From positions 868,001 through 932,000 of the forward strand of contig NZ_CP111043.1 in NCBI RefSeq assembly GCF_026250525.1: a stretch of 64,000 bases of DNA, read 5' to 3'. Source of the DNA: Chondrinema litorale. Its GTDB lineage: Bacteria > Bacteroidota > Bacteroidia > Cytophagales > Flammeovirgaceae. The notes beneath the pieces were generated by a model, which worked only from the letters and a program-made list of their open reading frames with translations, made no database searches and had not been told where the DNA came from. This document shows, in pieces, positions 55,140 through 63,319 of this stretch; the stretch's first letter is position 1, and each line of letters begins with the position of its first letter. The position numbers and the translations under genes were made by a program.

Positions 55140-55181
55140 AAACCGGCATAACGCACAAGTTACTGCCGGTTTTTCTTTTTT
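55140..55181 (+). terminator. Terminator after aguB
   Basis: Stem AAACCGGCA / TGCCGGTTT around a 15-base loop, then a T-rich tail. Confidence 0.8.
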
Positions 55182-55373
55182 CAGACATTAAATACTCCCC
55201 TTTTTTAAGGTAGAATTGATTTGTGATTCGCTTTTTCCTATCTTTTGATAACAATCACAGACCATCATGATAATGGTCATCTTTTTTCAACCATCTCTTC
55301 CTGAATTTTAAAGGGAATTTCAAGCCCTTTAATAATTACTAGCAGCCTTTCCACACTATAAAATTTATGAAAT

Positions 55374-55916
55374 ATGAAAACACAAACAATGAATGACACC
55401 CAATTGCGGTACGGTAACTTTCAGGTTTCTGTGCTTGTAATACTTAGAATGATGATAGGTTGGCACTTTCTTTATGAAGGAGTAATTAAAGCACTTAATC
55501 CTAGCTGGTCTGCAGGTGGCTTTCTAATGGATTCTAAATGGATATTTGCAGATATGTTCCACTCAATGGCAACTAATCCTGCAACTTTAGACATTATTAA
55601 TACACTGAATATCTGGGGATTAATCGCTATCGGACTTGGATTAATCACTGGCTTATTTAGCAGAGCTGCAGCAATTGGAGGTATAGTACTTCTTTCATTA
55701 TACTACCTCTCTCACCCACCTTTAATCGGCCTTAAATATGCACTCCCAGCAGAAGGCAGTTACCTGATTGTAAACAAAAACCTAATTGAAATTTTTGCAT
55801 TGGCAGTGCTTTTTGCTTTCCCAACAAGCAGAATAATTGGTCTTGATAGGCTAATTTTTAAAGCACCAGTAGACGAAGAGGAAATACGTGTAGAAAAAGA
55901 AATGCAAAATGTTTAA
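55374..55916 (+). CDS. DoxX-family membrane protein
   Basis: 180 aa with four membrane helices (SVLVILRMMIGWHFLYEGVIK; LNIWGLIAIGLGLITGLF; AAAIGGIVLLSLYYL; NLIEIFALAVLFAFPTSR). The opening YGNFQVSVLVILRMMIGWHFLYEG is DoxX/TQO-type. DoxX proteins are small quinone- or redox-linked membrane subunits, often of unknown role. ATG 55374 could be replaced by 55389 (MNDTQL). It is 19 bases before the Gfo/Idh gene and probably in its operon. Confidence 0.87.
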   Translation: MKTQTMNDTQLRYGNFQVSVLVILRMMIGWHFLYEGVIKALNPSWSAGGFLMDSKWIFADMFHSMATNPATLDIINTLNIWGLIAIGLGLITGLFSRAAAIGGIVLLSLYYLSHPPLIGLKYALPAEGSYLIVNKNLIEIFALAVLFAFPTSRIIGLDRLIFKAPVDEEEIRVEKEMQNV

Positions 55917-55935
55917 CCACTAAACTGAATCAATC

Positions 55936-57522
55936 ATGGCAACTAATAAAAATAAAAAAAGCGGCAGAAGAGATCTTTTAAAAGGCCTTGCTGCTGTACC
56001 TGTACTTGGCGCTTTCGCATTCAGTACAATTAAAAAAGTAAATTACGACGAAGAACAAAGAGAAAATATTTTAAAAGAATTGGATATTGAAGCGGCTCGT
56101 CCACCTGCCGGTCGTTCATTGGCTGGTGATCCGATTAGATTAGGTATTATCGGTTTTGGTATCCGCGGAAAACAACTTGTAAAAGCAGCGGGCTTTGCTA
56201 CCAAAGAATGGAAAGAAAGCATGAAAAAGTCTGCTTTAGAAAACTCTAACGATACTCGTTTAAAAGACTTTTTAGAACAAGAGAATTTAAATATTCAGTT
56301 TACAGGTGTTTGTGATTTGTTTGATGTACGTGCAGAAGAAGCATTAGATACAGTTACAACCGACAAAAACACACCAAAAAGATATCGCACCTACCAAGAG
56401 ATGGTAGAAAGCCCTAACATAGACGCTGTAATAATTGCTACACCAGACCACTGGCATGCTCCTATTTCTATAGCAGCTGCAAATGCAGGCAAGCACGTGT
56501 ATGTTGAGAAATGTATGACTCATAAAATTGCTGAGACTTTCGATTTATATGATGCAGTAAAACAGTCAGGCATTATATTTCAGGTAGGTCACCAGCACCG
56601 CCAAACCCAAAGTTTTCTTACTGCCATGGATATTATGAAGAAACAAGTTTTAGGACATGTTTCACTTATTCAGGCAAATACTAACCGTAATGACGACAAT
56701 GGCGCTTGGCAATATAATATTCACGAAAAAGCTAGTCCACAAACAATCGACTGGCAACAATTCTTAGGAAATGCACCTGAAATTCCATTTAATGCAGAAC
56801 ATTTCTTCCGTTGGAGAAAATGGTGGCCTTATGGAACCGGTCTTTCTGGCGACTTGCTAACGCACGATTATGACAGAATCAATTGTATTCTTAAAATGGG
56901 TATTCCTAATTCAGTAATGGCATCTGGAGGTATTTATACACACCGCGATGGCAGAGAGGTGCCTGATGTTTTCCAAGTTGTTATGGAATATCCTGAATAT
57001 TCAACTGGTGGTAGCCAAGAAAAAGGCAAAGAAAAAGGGATGACTTTTATGTATAGTGCAACATTGGGTAATCAGTACGGAAGAAACACTGCTCTTATGG
57101 GTCACGATGCTAGTATGGAACTTATCGGTGACAGATTGAGCATTCTTGCAGATCCAAGATCTACCCGCTATCATGACATGATAGATCAGAAAAGAATTGA
57201 TACAGATGTGCCATTGTACTCTTATGATCCGAGTGTGAAGGGAGTTGATGGTGTAACATCTGCCACTGCAAAATACTTTGCAAATAAAGGTTTGCTGTAC
57301 ACTTACAGAGATGGTAAAAGAGTAGACTCTACTCACTTACACATTAGAGAATGGTTAAGTGCCATTAGAAATGGAACTCCTGTAAGTTGTGGTATAGAAG
57401 AAGGATTCGAAGAAGCAATTTCTGCTCACATGGCTACCCTTTCTTATAAATTGGGTAAACGCATAGAATGGGATCCTACTGCTAGAAGAATTACAAATGT
57501 AGAAGAGGAATTTTTGTCATAG
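55936..57522 (+). CDS. Gfo/Idh/MocA-family oxidoreductase, Tat-exported
   Basis: 528 aa. Twin-arginine signal SGRRDLLKGLAAVPVLGAFAF. Rossmann start IRLGIIGFGIRGKQLVKAAG, the substrate-binding Lys in HVYVEKCMTHKIAE, and the C-terminal domain with HFFRWRKWWPYGTGLSGDLLTHDYDRIN. Such periplasmic dehydrogenases act on sugars or polyols with a bound NAD. With the DoxX gene upstream it may form a membrane-linked redox unit. Substrate unknown. Confidence 0.9.
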   Translation: MATNKNKKSGRRDLLKGLAAVPVLGAFAFSTIKKVNYDEEQRENILKELDIEAARPPAGRSLAGDPIRLGIIGFGIRGKQLVKAAGFATKEWKESMKKSALENSNDTRLKDFLEQENLNIQFTGVCDLFDVRAEEALDTVTTDKNTPKRYRTYQEMVESPNIDAVIIATPDHWHAPISIAAANAGKHVYVEKCMTHKIAETFDLYDAVKQSGIIFQVGHQHRQTQSFLTAMDIMKKQVLGHVSLIQANTNRNDDNGAWQYNIHEKASPQTIDWQQFLGNAPEIPFNAEHFFRWRKWWPYGTGLSGDLLTHDYDRINCILKMGIPNSVMASGGIYTHRDGREVPDVFQVVMEYPEYSTGGSQEKGKEKGMTFMYSATLGNQYGRNTALMGHDASMELIGDRLSILADPRSTRYHDMIDQKRIDTDVPLYSYDPSVKGVDGVTSATAKYFANKGLLYTYRDGKRVDSTHLHIREWLSAIRNGTPVSCGIEEGFEEAISAHMATLSYKLGKRIEWDPTARRITNVEEEFLS

Positions 57523-57553
57523 AATAATTTAATTTTGAGGTTAATATGTTATT

Positions 57554-57587
57554 AAGCTACACTAATTTTTAGTGTAGCTTATTTTTT
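57554..57587 (+). terminator. Terminator after the Gfo/Idh gene
   Basis: 12-bp stem AAGCTACACTAA / TTAGTGTAGCTT, loop of three T, then a T-run. Confidence 0.88.
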
Positions 57588-57622
57588 ATTCTAACAAAAG
57601 CCTAGTAAGTAACAGATGTATA

Positions 57623-58117
57623 TCAAAGCAAATACTTTTCTTTAAGTACTAGAATATGATGTTGCTCATGCCCAATTGTGGCCTTTAACATTTCGGCTAC
57701 CGTAAGCTGGTATTTCCAAGCTTTTCCTACTAAAGCGAACTGTGCTGCTGATAATGTTTTAATAAAGCTTTTTGAAGCATTTCTCACGTTTTCGAAATCA
57801 TTCAACAAATCATCTAAACTGAGCTCATCAAACCTGCTATTATCTACATAAAAATCTTGCTCGTAGCCGGGTAAATCTGTTTTATCATTTCTACTAAAGC
57901 GAAGAATCCTATACATCATAATTCGCTCATGATCTGTTATGTGACCAATTATTTGTTTAATACTCCACTTGCCGGGAGCATATCGAAAAGTAGATTTTTC
58001 TTCGGTTAAAGATTTGAAAATTTGCAAGCTTTCATCAGCGAGAAATAACTCATTATAATCTTTGTCTTCTACTAATTCTATATAATATGGAAAACCATCT
58101 GCTACAGTGTATTTCAT
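57623..58117 (-). CDS. DinB-family protein
   Basis: 164 aa. DinB/YfiT four-helix bundle with metal-binding His residues in KWSIKQIIGHITDHERIMMYR and the final IGHEQHHILVLKEKYL. These metal-binding proteins include thiol-dependent transferases; activity unknown here. It is followed upstream by the DUF2461 gene in the same direction. Confidence 0.88.
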   Translation of the reverse strand: MKYTVADGFPYYIELVEDKDYNELFLADESLQIFKSLTEEKSTFRYAPGKWSIKQIIGHITDHERIMMYRILRFSRNDKTDLPGYEQDFYVDNSRFDELSLDDLLNDFENVRNASKSFIKTLSAAQFALVGKAWKYQLTVAEMLKATIGHEQHHILVLKEKYLL

Positions 58118-58197
58118 ATAAATAAAAAAATATAAGGAGTTACATTGAATTAATTCTTCAACTTAAACATCCTTTTGGTTATAAATAGCTTGTTAAA

Positions 58198-58860
58198 TTA
58201 TTCTTCAACTTCTGCTACTGCCGTATTCAAAAAGTTATTAAAAGGATACATTACTTGGAATTTGGCTGCAACATTATTTAAAAAAGCATCTTCTGTTACC
58301 TCAGATTCTGGTACTTTTGTAAATACAGTAAAGCTTTTCAGCCTGAGTAATTCTATATGTGGATGATCTTTTGGATAACCCTTAGGAGCTGTTTTTAATC
58401 TATCGCCATCCATTTCATCAAAAGTATTTTTAAACTTTTCTTCTGATAAAACTTCTATCAAACTCGGCGCATTATAATCTATCTCTTGACGGATTTTTGC
58501 TAGTTCGGGTGCAGCAGGCATATAAATACCGCCACCTATAAAACAGTTTCCTGGCTGGATATGAACATAATAACCAGCTCCTTTAGTTTTTTTACCTCCA
58601 CTAGCTATAAATGCACCCATATTAGTTTTATAAGGCCTTTTATCATTACTAAAGCGTATATCTCTATTAATTCTAAAAATACAGTCTTTAGCTAATAAAC
58701 CAGTAATTGTAGGATCGAAAGCAGCTGTTTTTTGGATGAGTTCTGTAACAAAGCTTATGAATATTTTTCTTGCAGCCTGATACTCAGGTCTGTTTTCATC
58801 CATCCATTCTTTATTGTTATTTTCTTGTAGTGCACTTAAAAATGAAAGAATATTCTTCAT
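58198..58860 (-). CDS. DUF2461 protein
   Basis: 220 aa. NNKEWMDENRPEYQAARKIF, CIFRINRDIRFSNDKRPYKTNMGAFI and GYYVHIQPGNCFIGGGIYMP are the DUF2461 (TIGR02453) pattern. Function unknown. No signal peptide. Confidence 0.88.
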   Translation of the reverse strand: MKNILSFLSALQENNNKEWMDENRPEYQAARKIFISFVTELIQKTAAFDPTITGLLAKDCIFRINRDIRFSNDKRPYKTNMGAFIASGGKKTKGAGYYVHIQPGNCFIGGGIYMPAAPELAKIRQEIDYNAPSLIEVLSEEKFKNTFDEMDGDRLKTAPKGYPKDHPHIELLRLKSFTVFTKVPESEVTEDAFLNNVAAKFQVMYPFNNFLNTAVAEVEE

Positions 58861-59058
58861 GATTCGAATTTAAATTTGATACATTTTATTGTTAATATGC
58901 CCTACAAATTTTGTTATTGAAAATTAGCTAAACAAAGCCAAAATACAAATTCATAATAATTTATTTGCTAGTTCAAACTAATAAGCCATTTCAGTCACTA
59001 TAATTTTTACAAAATCTAATACATAGGTTTCTTAGCATGACTTTTCTCTAAAAAGCAA

Positions 59059-59083
59059 AAGTGCCAAACATTGTCTGGCACTT
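59059..59083 (-). terminator. Terminator after arsM
   Basis: Stem AAGTGCCA / TGGCACTT; the hairpin is longer if one mismatch is allowed (GTGCCAAACA against TGTCTGGCAC). The minus-strand tail is T-rich. Confidence 0.7.
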
Positions 59084-59127
59084 AATGTATCTTCGCTGAG
59101 TTTGTTATTTCATTTAGATAAATGAAA

Positions 59128-60024
59128 TTAGCAACAGCCAGAACCTGGCTCACAGCAAGAATTATTTTCTGTTGGTATACTTTCACTATCTATCATTTTT
59201 AACTTTTCGCCACCTGGTTTAGAAGCAAAAACTGTAATGCTGAATATGCCAAAATCACCATTTTTGAACTCAGCAACTCCCTTCTCATTTAAATATTTAG
59301 AAAGAATATCGTCTGGAATTAGAATTACTTTTTCTTTTTGAATAGTAATATTTTCGAAGCCAGCTTGCTCAATAAAAGAAAGGTAAGTTTCTTTTTGAAT
59401 GGCGCCAGACACACAGCCTGCATACATCTCAGCATCTTGTCTTAAAGCTTCTGGTAAATCTCCAGATAGTACAATATCTGATATGCTAAAGTGACCTCCC
59501 GGTTTTAAAACTCTAAAAATTTCAGCAACCACTTCTTTCTTATTTGGCACTAGATTAAGTACGCAATTGCTCACAACAACATCTGCCACATCGTTATTAA
59601 CAGGCATTTCCTCGATATCTCCAAAGCGGAATTCTACATTGTTATAGCCAAGCTTCTCTGCATTTAGACGAGCTTTATCGATCATAGCTTCGGTAAAGTC
59701 TATACCTATTACTTTACCAGTTTCACCTGCTTCGTATCTGGCTACAAAGCAATCGTTGCCAGCACCTGAACCCAAATCGATAACAGTATCTCCTTTTTGG
59801 ATTCTAGCAAATTGAGTTGGCAAACCACAACCTAGCCCTAAATCGCCTTCTTTCTTGTAGCCTTGTAGATCAGAGTAATCATCTTGCATAATGTTATACA
59901 CTTCTTCTGAGTTGCTGGTAGCTCCGCAACATGTAGAAGAATTATAATCTCTGTCTTGTAGAGCAATTTTGCTGTACTTCTCTTTTACCATTTTTTTGAT
60001 TTCTGCTGAATTTTCCATAGTCAT
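59128..60024 (-). CDS. arsM: Arsenite methyltransferase
   Basis: 298 aa. SAM-binding VIDLGSGAGNDCFVA (residues 82-96) and the As-binding cysteines: Cys66 (GLGCGLPTQ), Cys154 (SNCVLN) and Cys204 (YAGCVSGA); there are extra CysCys near the N terminus (STCCGA) and at the C terminus (CCEPGSGCC). ArsM adds methyl groups to As(III) to give volatile or less toxic species. It follows arsR by about 40 bases. ATG 60024 and ATG 60018 are both usable. Confidence 0.93.
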   Translation of the reverse strand: MTMENSAEIKKMVKEKYSKIALQDRDYNSSTCCGATSNSEEVYNIMQDDYSDLQGYKKEGDLGLGCGLPTQFARIQKGDTVIDLGSGAGNDCFVARYEAGETGKVIGIDFTEAMIDKARLNAEKLGYNNVEFRFGDIEEMPVNNDVADVVVSNCVLNLVPNKKEVVAEIFRVLKPGGHFSISDIVLSGDLPEALRQDAEMYAGCVSGAIQKETYLSFIEQAGFENITIQKEKVILIPDDILSKYLNEKGVAEFKNGDFGIFSITVFASKPGGEKLKMIDSESIPTENNSCCEPGSGCC

Positions 60025-60029
60025 TATAT

Positions 60030-60052
60030 TATTGCAATATTACGATTAATAA
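60030..60052 (-). promoter_or_regulatory. ArsR operator-like site in the arsR-arsM gap
   Basis: Contains the 10-bp palindrome TATTGCAATA (60030-60039) followed by TTACGATTAATAA. It is the same 23-base sequence as 60417-60439 with two differences. It fits the CGTAATATTGCAATA-like arsenic regulator sites. Located between the two genes. Confidence 0.65.
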
Positions 60053-60064
60053 ACTCAAATTTTT

Positions 60065-60403
60065 TTAGCAACAGCCACCTCCTTCACATGAAGATTTGTA
60101 CTTATTAAAGAAAGCCTGAAACATACCATCTATCTCTCTCCACTTTTCTGGATTGATACAGTAATTTACTGATACTCCTTCGATAGTTCCTTGAATGATA
60201 CCGATTGTTTTAAGTTCTTTTAAATGTTGCGAGATGGTTGCTTGAGCTAAACCTAGCTCTTGCACTAAATCTCCATTTACACAGGCGTTGGCTTCTAATA
60301 GATATTGTATTATTGCTATACGCGCAGGATGTGCCAACGCTTTTGCTATTTGAGCCAGTGTGTTTTGTTCCTCTGTAAAAAGATCTGTTCTAGTTACTCC
60401 CAT
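60065..60403 (-). CDS. arsR: ArsR-family repressor
   Basis: 112 aa. Winged helix: NTLAQIAKALAHPARIAIIQYLLEANACVNGDLVQELGLAQATISQHLKEL. The Cys residue after the helix (EANACVNGDL) and a C-terminal CEGGGCC cluster could bind As(III). It represses its own operon and arsM and releases DNA when As(III) binds. Order arsR-arsM on the minus strand. Confidence 0.93.
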   Translation of the reverse strand: MGVTRTDLFTEEQNTLAQIAKALAHPARIAIIQYLLEANACVNGDLVQELGLAQATISQHLKELKTIGIIQGTIEGVSVNYCINPEKWREIDGMFQAFFNKYKSSCEGGGCC

Positions 60404-60416
60404 CGTTCAATTATTA

Positions 60417-60439
60417 TATTGCTATATTACGATGAATAA
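60417..60439 (-). promoter_or_regulatory. ArsR operator-like site upstream of arsR
   Basis: TATTGCTATATTACGATGAA and further; 21 of 23 bases equal to 60030-60052. It lies 14 bases before the arsR start, a position for autorepression. Confidence 0.7.
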
Positions 60440-60483
60440 TTGTAATTGCCAATAGTTAATCCGTTTTTCTTTAAAAATTTATA

Positions 60484-62169
60484 TCAATTCTTTAAAAGTT
60501 TTATTGATTTTGCACCTGATTTAAGAATGTAAATACCTCTATTAAGTTGGCCTGTAGGAATTTTTTCAGTATTAAATTTCATCAAGCTTCCTTGATAGAC
60601 TAATTTTCCATCAATGCTAAAAATCTCAAAATCAGCTTGTTGGTTTTGTGTTTCGATATAAAACACATTATCAAATGGATTCGGGAAAATACTAATCCCT
60701 TCTAGCTCCTGCTCAGAATCTGCTAAAGCAGTAATATCTTCTTCTTCCTCATCATCTTCAAAATCTAATTCTTCCAATAAGCCTTTAGGTGTCAAATCTT
60801 TTCCATCAAAAGCAGCATAGTCTAGAGGATATCTATTCATTTTAAATGTAATATTCTCATTCTGTGCCAAAGTATCTCCCTGTGCTACAGTTTGTCCATA
60901 CCTAAAAGGGATTCTATACTCCCATGCAATTTCGCCTTGTTCATTTAACTCATATCCATAACCATATCTTCCAGAAAACATTAAGATATTATTATTTTCT
61001 AATTGTTGTACATTCGACAAACCATCAGAATATGCTTTTGCTGACCTATTTGGATGCAAATAAGTTTTCAGAATTAAATCAGCAGGACTAATAGTTGGAT
61101 CAAGATAGTTAAATGTATTACTATCAATCGTACTTACGAGCATACCAATAGAAGTAGTATCTGGCATTTGATTATTGAATAAGAGAATCTTACCATAATC
61201 TTCATCTCCTTCTTCTGCATACTGGTCTAGCCAATGTACATCGTGCTGAAAATATAAGTATTGATCATTAGGCGTGTTTTGATAGGTTTTATCATTCCCA
61301 AATCGATATAATATCTCTCCTCCTTTTCCAGTGTTGCCACCTTTATCGGTTTTTGCTTGGGCAGTAGTTGTGCTATGATCAATTATCCAGAACTCATTAA
61401 AATAAGGAACCGAAACTACTATTTGATCTAATACAGGATTATAATCTATAGAATTTATATGTAACCAATCGGGATGACCATCGTGCTCGTCGTAATTAAG
61501 GTCAATCTTACCATTTTGCACGCTTACGTTTCCATAATTGTCTTTATCAGAATATTTATTTTGGATTAAGTGATCCCAAGCATGCCATGCCCATACAATT
61601 TTATCTGTTTCTGGATCCCACTCATAAATCATTTCTGACAATATAAATTCTTGGGGCAAATTATCTGGATCTCTACCTGCTTCTAATGCATCTTCCATAG
61701 AAAACTTTTCCCAAATAACTAAAAGGATATTACCATTGGGCATTGGTTCTATATCGTGATGTAACCTTGCATTTTCTGTACTCATCGAAAAACTACTCAA
61801 GATCTCTCCTTCCCATGACACTACATCTACAAATGCACCAGCACCGGGTGCATATATTGGGTCAGTTGTTTTTGTGTTTGTGGATTTTGACCTTACTAAA
61901 TTTCCATTTTCTAAGAGATATACACTTGTGCCGGGAATATAATCATTTGTATCATTCCAATAATGGATTAATTGACCATCATTATCTATTAAAAAAACTT
62001 TTTCCTGATTAAAGGGGAAAAATAAATTATAACCTTCTGAAACTGCTTCTGAATTAGTTATTACACCAACTGTATTTTGAGATGAAACTTTTACAATTGA
62101 AATAATGAAAAGTACTCCTATTAATATAAATATTTTTATAGTAGAAAAATACTGGTAAAAAGCCTTCAT
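60484..62169 (-). CDS. Arylsulfotransferase (ASST)-like secreted protein with T9SS tag
   Basis: 561 aa. Signal peptide (STIKIFILIGVLFIISIVKVSSQ). ASST-like propeller: GYNLFFPFNQEKVFLIDNDGQLIHYW, NARLHHDIEPMPNGNILLVIWEKF, WAWHAWDHLIQ, YNEFWIIDHSTTTAQAKTDKGG and YFQHDVHWLDQY. In ASST the histidine that takes the sulfate stands in such HxD stretches. The C-terminal 75 residues (ISIFPNPFDNVFYIE ... NRGIYILKSGAKSIKLLKN) are a type A type IX sorting domain, so the protein is exported to the surface. Sulfotransfer activity is an inference. Confidence 0.88.
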   Translation of the reverse strand: MKAFYQYFSTIKIFILIGVLFIISIVKVSSQNTVGVITNSEAVSEGYNLFFPFNQEKVFLIDNDGQLIHYWNDTNDYIPGTSVYLLENGNLVRSKSTNTKTTDPIYAPGAGAFVDVVSWEGEILSSFSMSTENARLHHDIEPMPNGNILLVIWEKFSMEDALEAGRDPDNLPQEFILSEMIYEWDPETDKIVWAWHAWDHLIQNKYSDKDNYGNVSVQNGKIDLNYDEHDGHPDWLHINSIDYNPVLDQIVVSVPYFNEFWIIDHSTTTAQAKTDKGGNTGKGGEILYRFGNDKTYQNTPNDQYLYFQHDVHWLDQYAEEGDEDYGKILLFNNQMPDTTSIGMLVSTIDSNTFNYLDPTISPADLILKTYLHPNRSAKAYSDGLSNVQQLENNNILMFSGRYGYGYELNEQGEIAWEYRIPFRYGQTVAQGDTLAQNENITFKMNRYPLDYAAFDGKDLTPKGLLEELDFEDDEEEEDITALADSEQELEGISIFPNPFDNVFYIETQNQQADFEIFSIDGKLVYQGSLMKFNTEKIPTGQLNRGIYILKSGAKSIKLLKN

Positions 62170-62310
62170 ACACTAAACCATGTTTAATTTATAATCGAAA
62201 CTAGAATGTATTTAAGACAGGATGCCTAAATAAATGATTGTAAGGATAAATTAGCTAATTGGCATCTTCTACAAACGAAAGAGACCAGATGGGTGAGTTG
62301 ATTTTAAACA

Positions 62311-62351
62311 AATAAAAAGGGTTAATCAAAAAATGAAAAACCCTTTTTATT
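62311..62351 (-). terminator. Terminator at the end of the SusD locus
   Basis: 13-bp perfect stem AATAAAAAGGGTT / AACCCTTTTTATT around a 15-base loop; the minus-strand stem ends in a T-rich stretch. Confidence 0.8.
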
Positions 62352-62381
62352 ATCATATTAGAGAAATAATAATTTCTTATT

Positions 62382-63302
62382 CTATTCTACAAGAGCAACT
62401 GGCCAATCAGCACCACCAGTGTAATAAATTACTGCTGAACCTGACTCACCGTAAGTATTAACCCAATCGATAGACCACTCGTTACCATCAATAGTTGAAG
62501 TGAAAGTCCAAGTATCACCGTATACGTCAGTGAAACCAGTGAAGCTAACATCATCACAAACATCAGTGAAAGTTAATGTAGTACTACTTGCAGTACCTCC
62601 ACCATAACAAGAAGCGTAAGCACCAAAGCTCCAGTCAGAGAAGTTATAAACTCCACCACCTTGAGATACAATATCAACTGTTCCTGATGAAGAACCTCCA
62701 CACCAGTTTGTAGAGCTAGTGTATTCGAATGTACCACCAAGATCAGAAGGACAAGCAGCAGGTAAGTCAAAATCGAAATGAGCAATAAAAGCATCACCTC
62801 TTACAGCAGCAGAAGAGTTGTCGTACCCAAATACTGAACCATCGTCTAAAGTTACATATCCTTTAAACTCAAAGTTATCACCAGGTGCTAAATCAGCAGC
62901 AGAAATTCCTAAAGCTGATAAAATTTCAGGTGCAGTAATTGTAATATCCTGTACACTTTTTAATCCATCTTCAGAAACTGTAAATTGATCAGATGTCCAG
63001 CTTTTAAAAGAAGTAGTAGAAACTTCACTACCAGAAACTGGCTCATAAGTAAGATCAAGTCTATACTCTGTTACTTTGTCGCCATCTTCTACATCAATAA
63101 ATTCTACTGAATAAGTATAACTTGAAGAGTTAATTGTACTTTCATCATAAACATTGATCAATTTATCAGACTCAGTGATAAGTTTGATATATGCTCCTTT
63201 TCCTGAATTATCATAAGTCAGTACAGGCTCTAAATCCTCATCTGCGCAGCCTACTAAGTATGCCAAAGCAGTTAAAAATATAAATAGTTTATTTAATTTC
63301 AT
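62382..63302 (-). CDS. Lipoprotein of a SusD locus (surface-glycan-binding candidate)
   Basis: 306 aa. Lipobox VGC after LFIFLTALAYL. A SusE/F-like N-terminal region (GKGAYIKLITESDKLINVYD) is followed by a C-terminal beta-rich part with four Cys (AACPSDLG, TNWCGG, ASCYGG, TDVCDD). It follows the SusD-like gene by 17 bases and ends the operon, so it is most likely a surface component of the same uptake system. The ligand is unknown. Confidence 0.75.
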   Translation of the reverse strand: MKLNKLFIFLTALAYLVGCADEDLEPVLTYDNSGKGAYIKLITESDKLINVYDESTINSSSYTYSVEFIDVEDGDKVTEYRLDLTYEPVSGSEVSTTSFKSWTSDQFTVSEDGLKSVQDITITAPEILSALGISAADLAPGDNFEFKGYVTLDDGSVFGYDNSSAAVRGDAFIAHFDFDLPAACPSDLGGTFEYTSSTNWCGGSSSGTVDIVSQGGGVYNFSDWSFGAYASCYGGGTASSTTLTFTDVCDDVSFTGFTDVYGDTWTFTSTIDGNEWSIDWVNTYGESGSAVIYYTGGADWPVALVE

Positions 63303-63319
63303 TTCTTTAAGTTTCTTGA

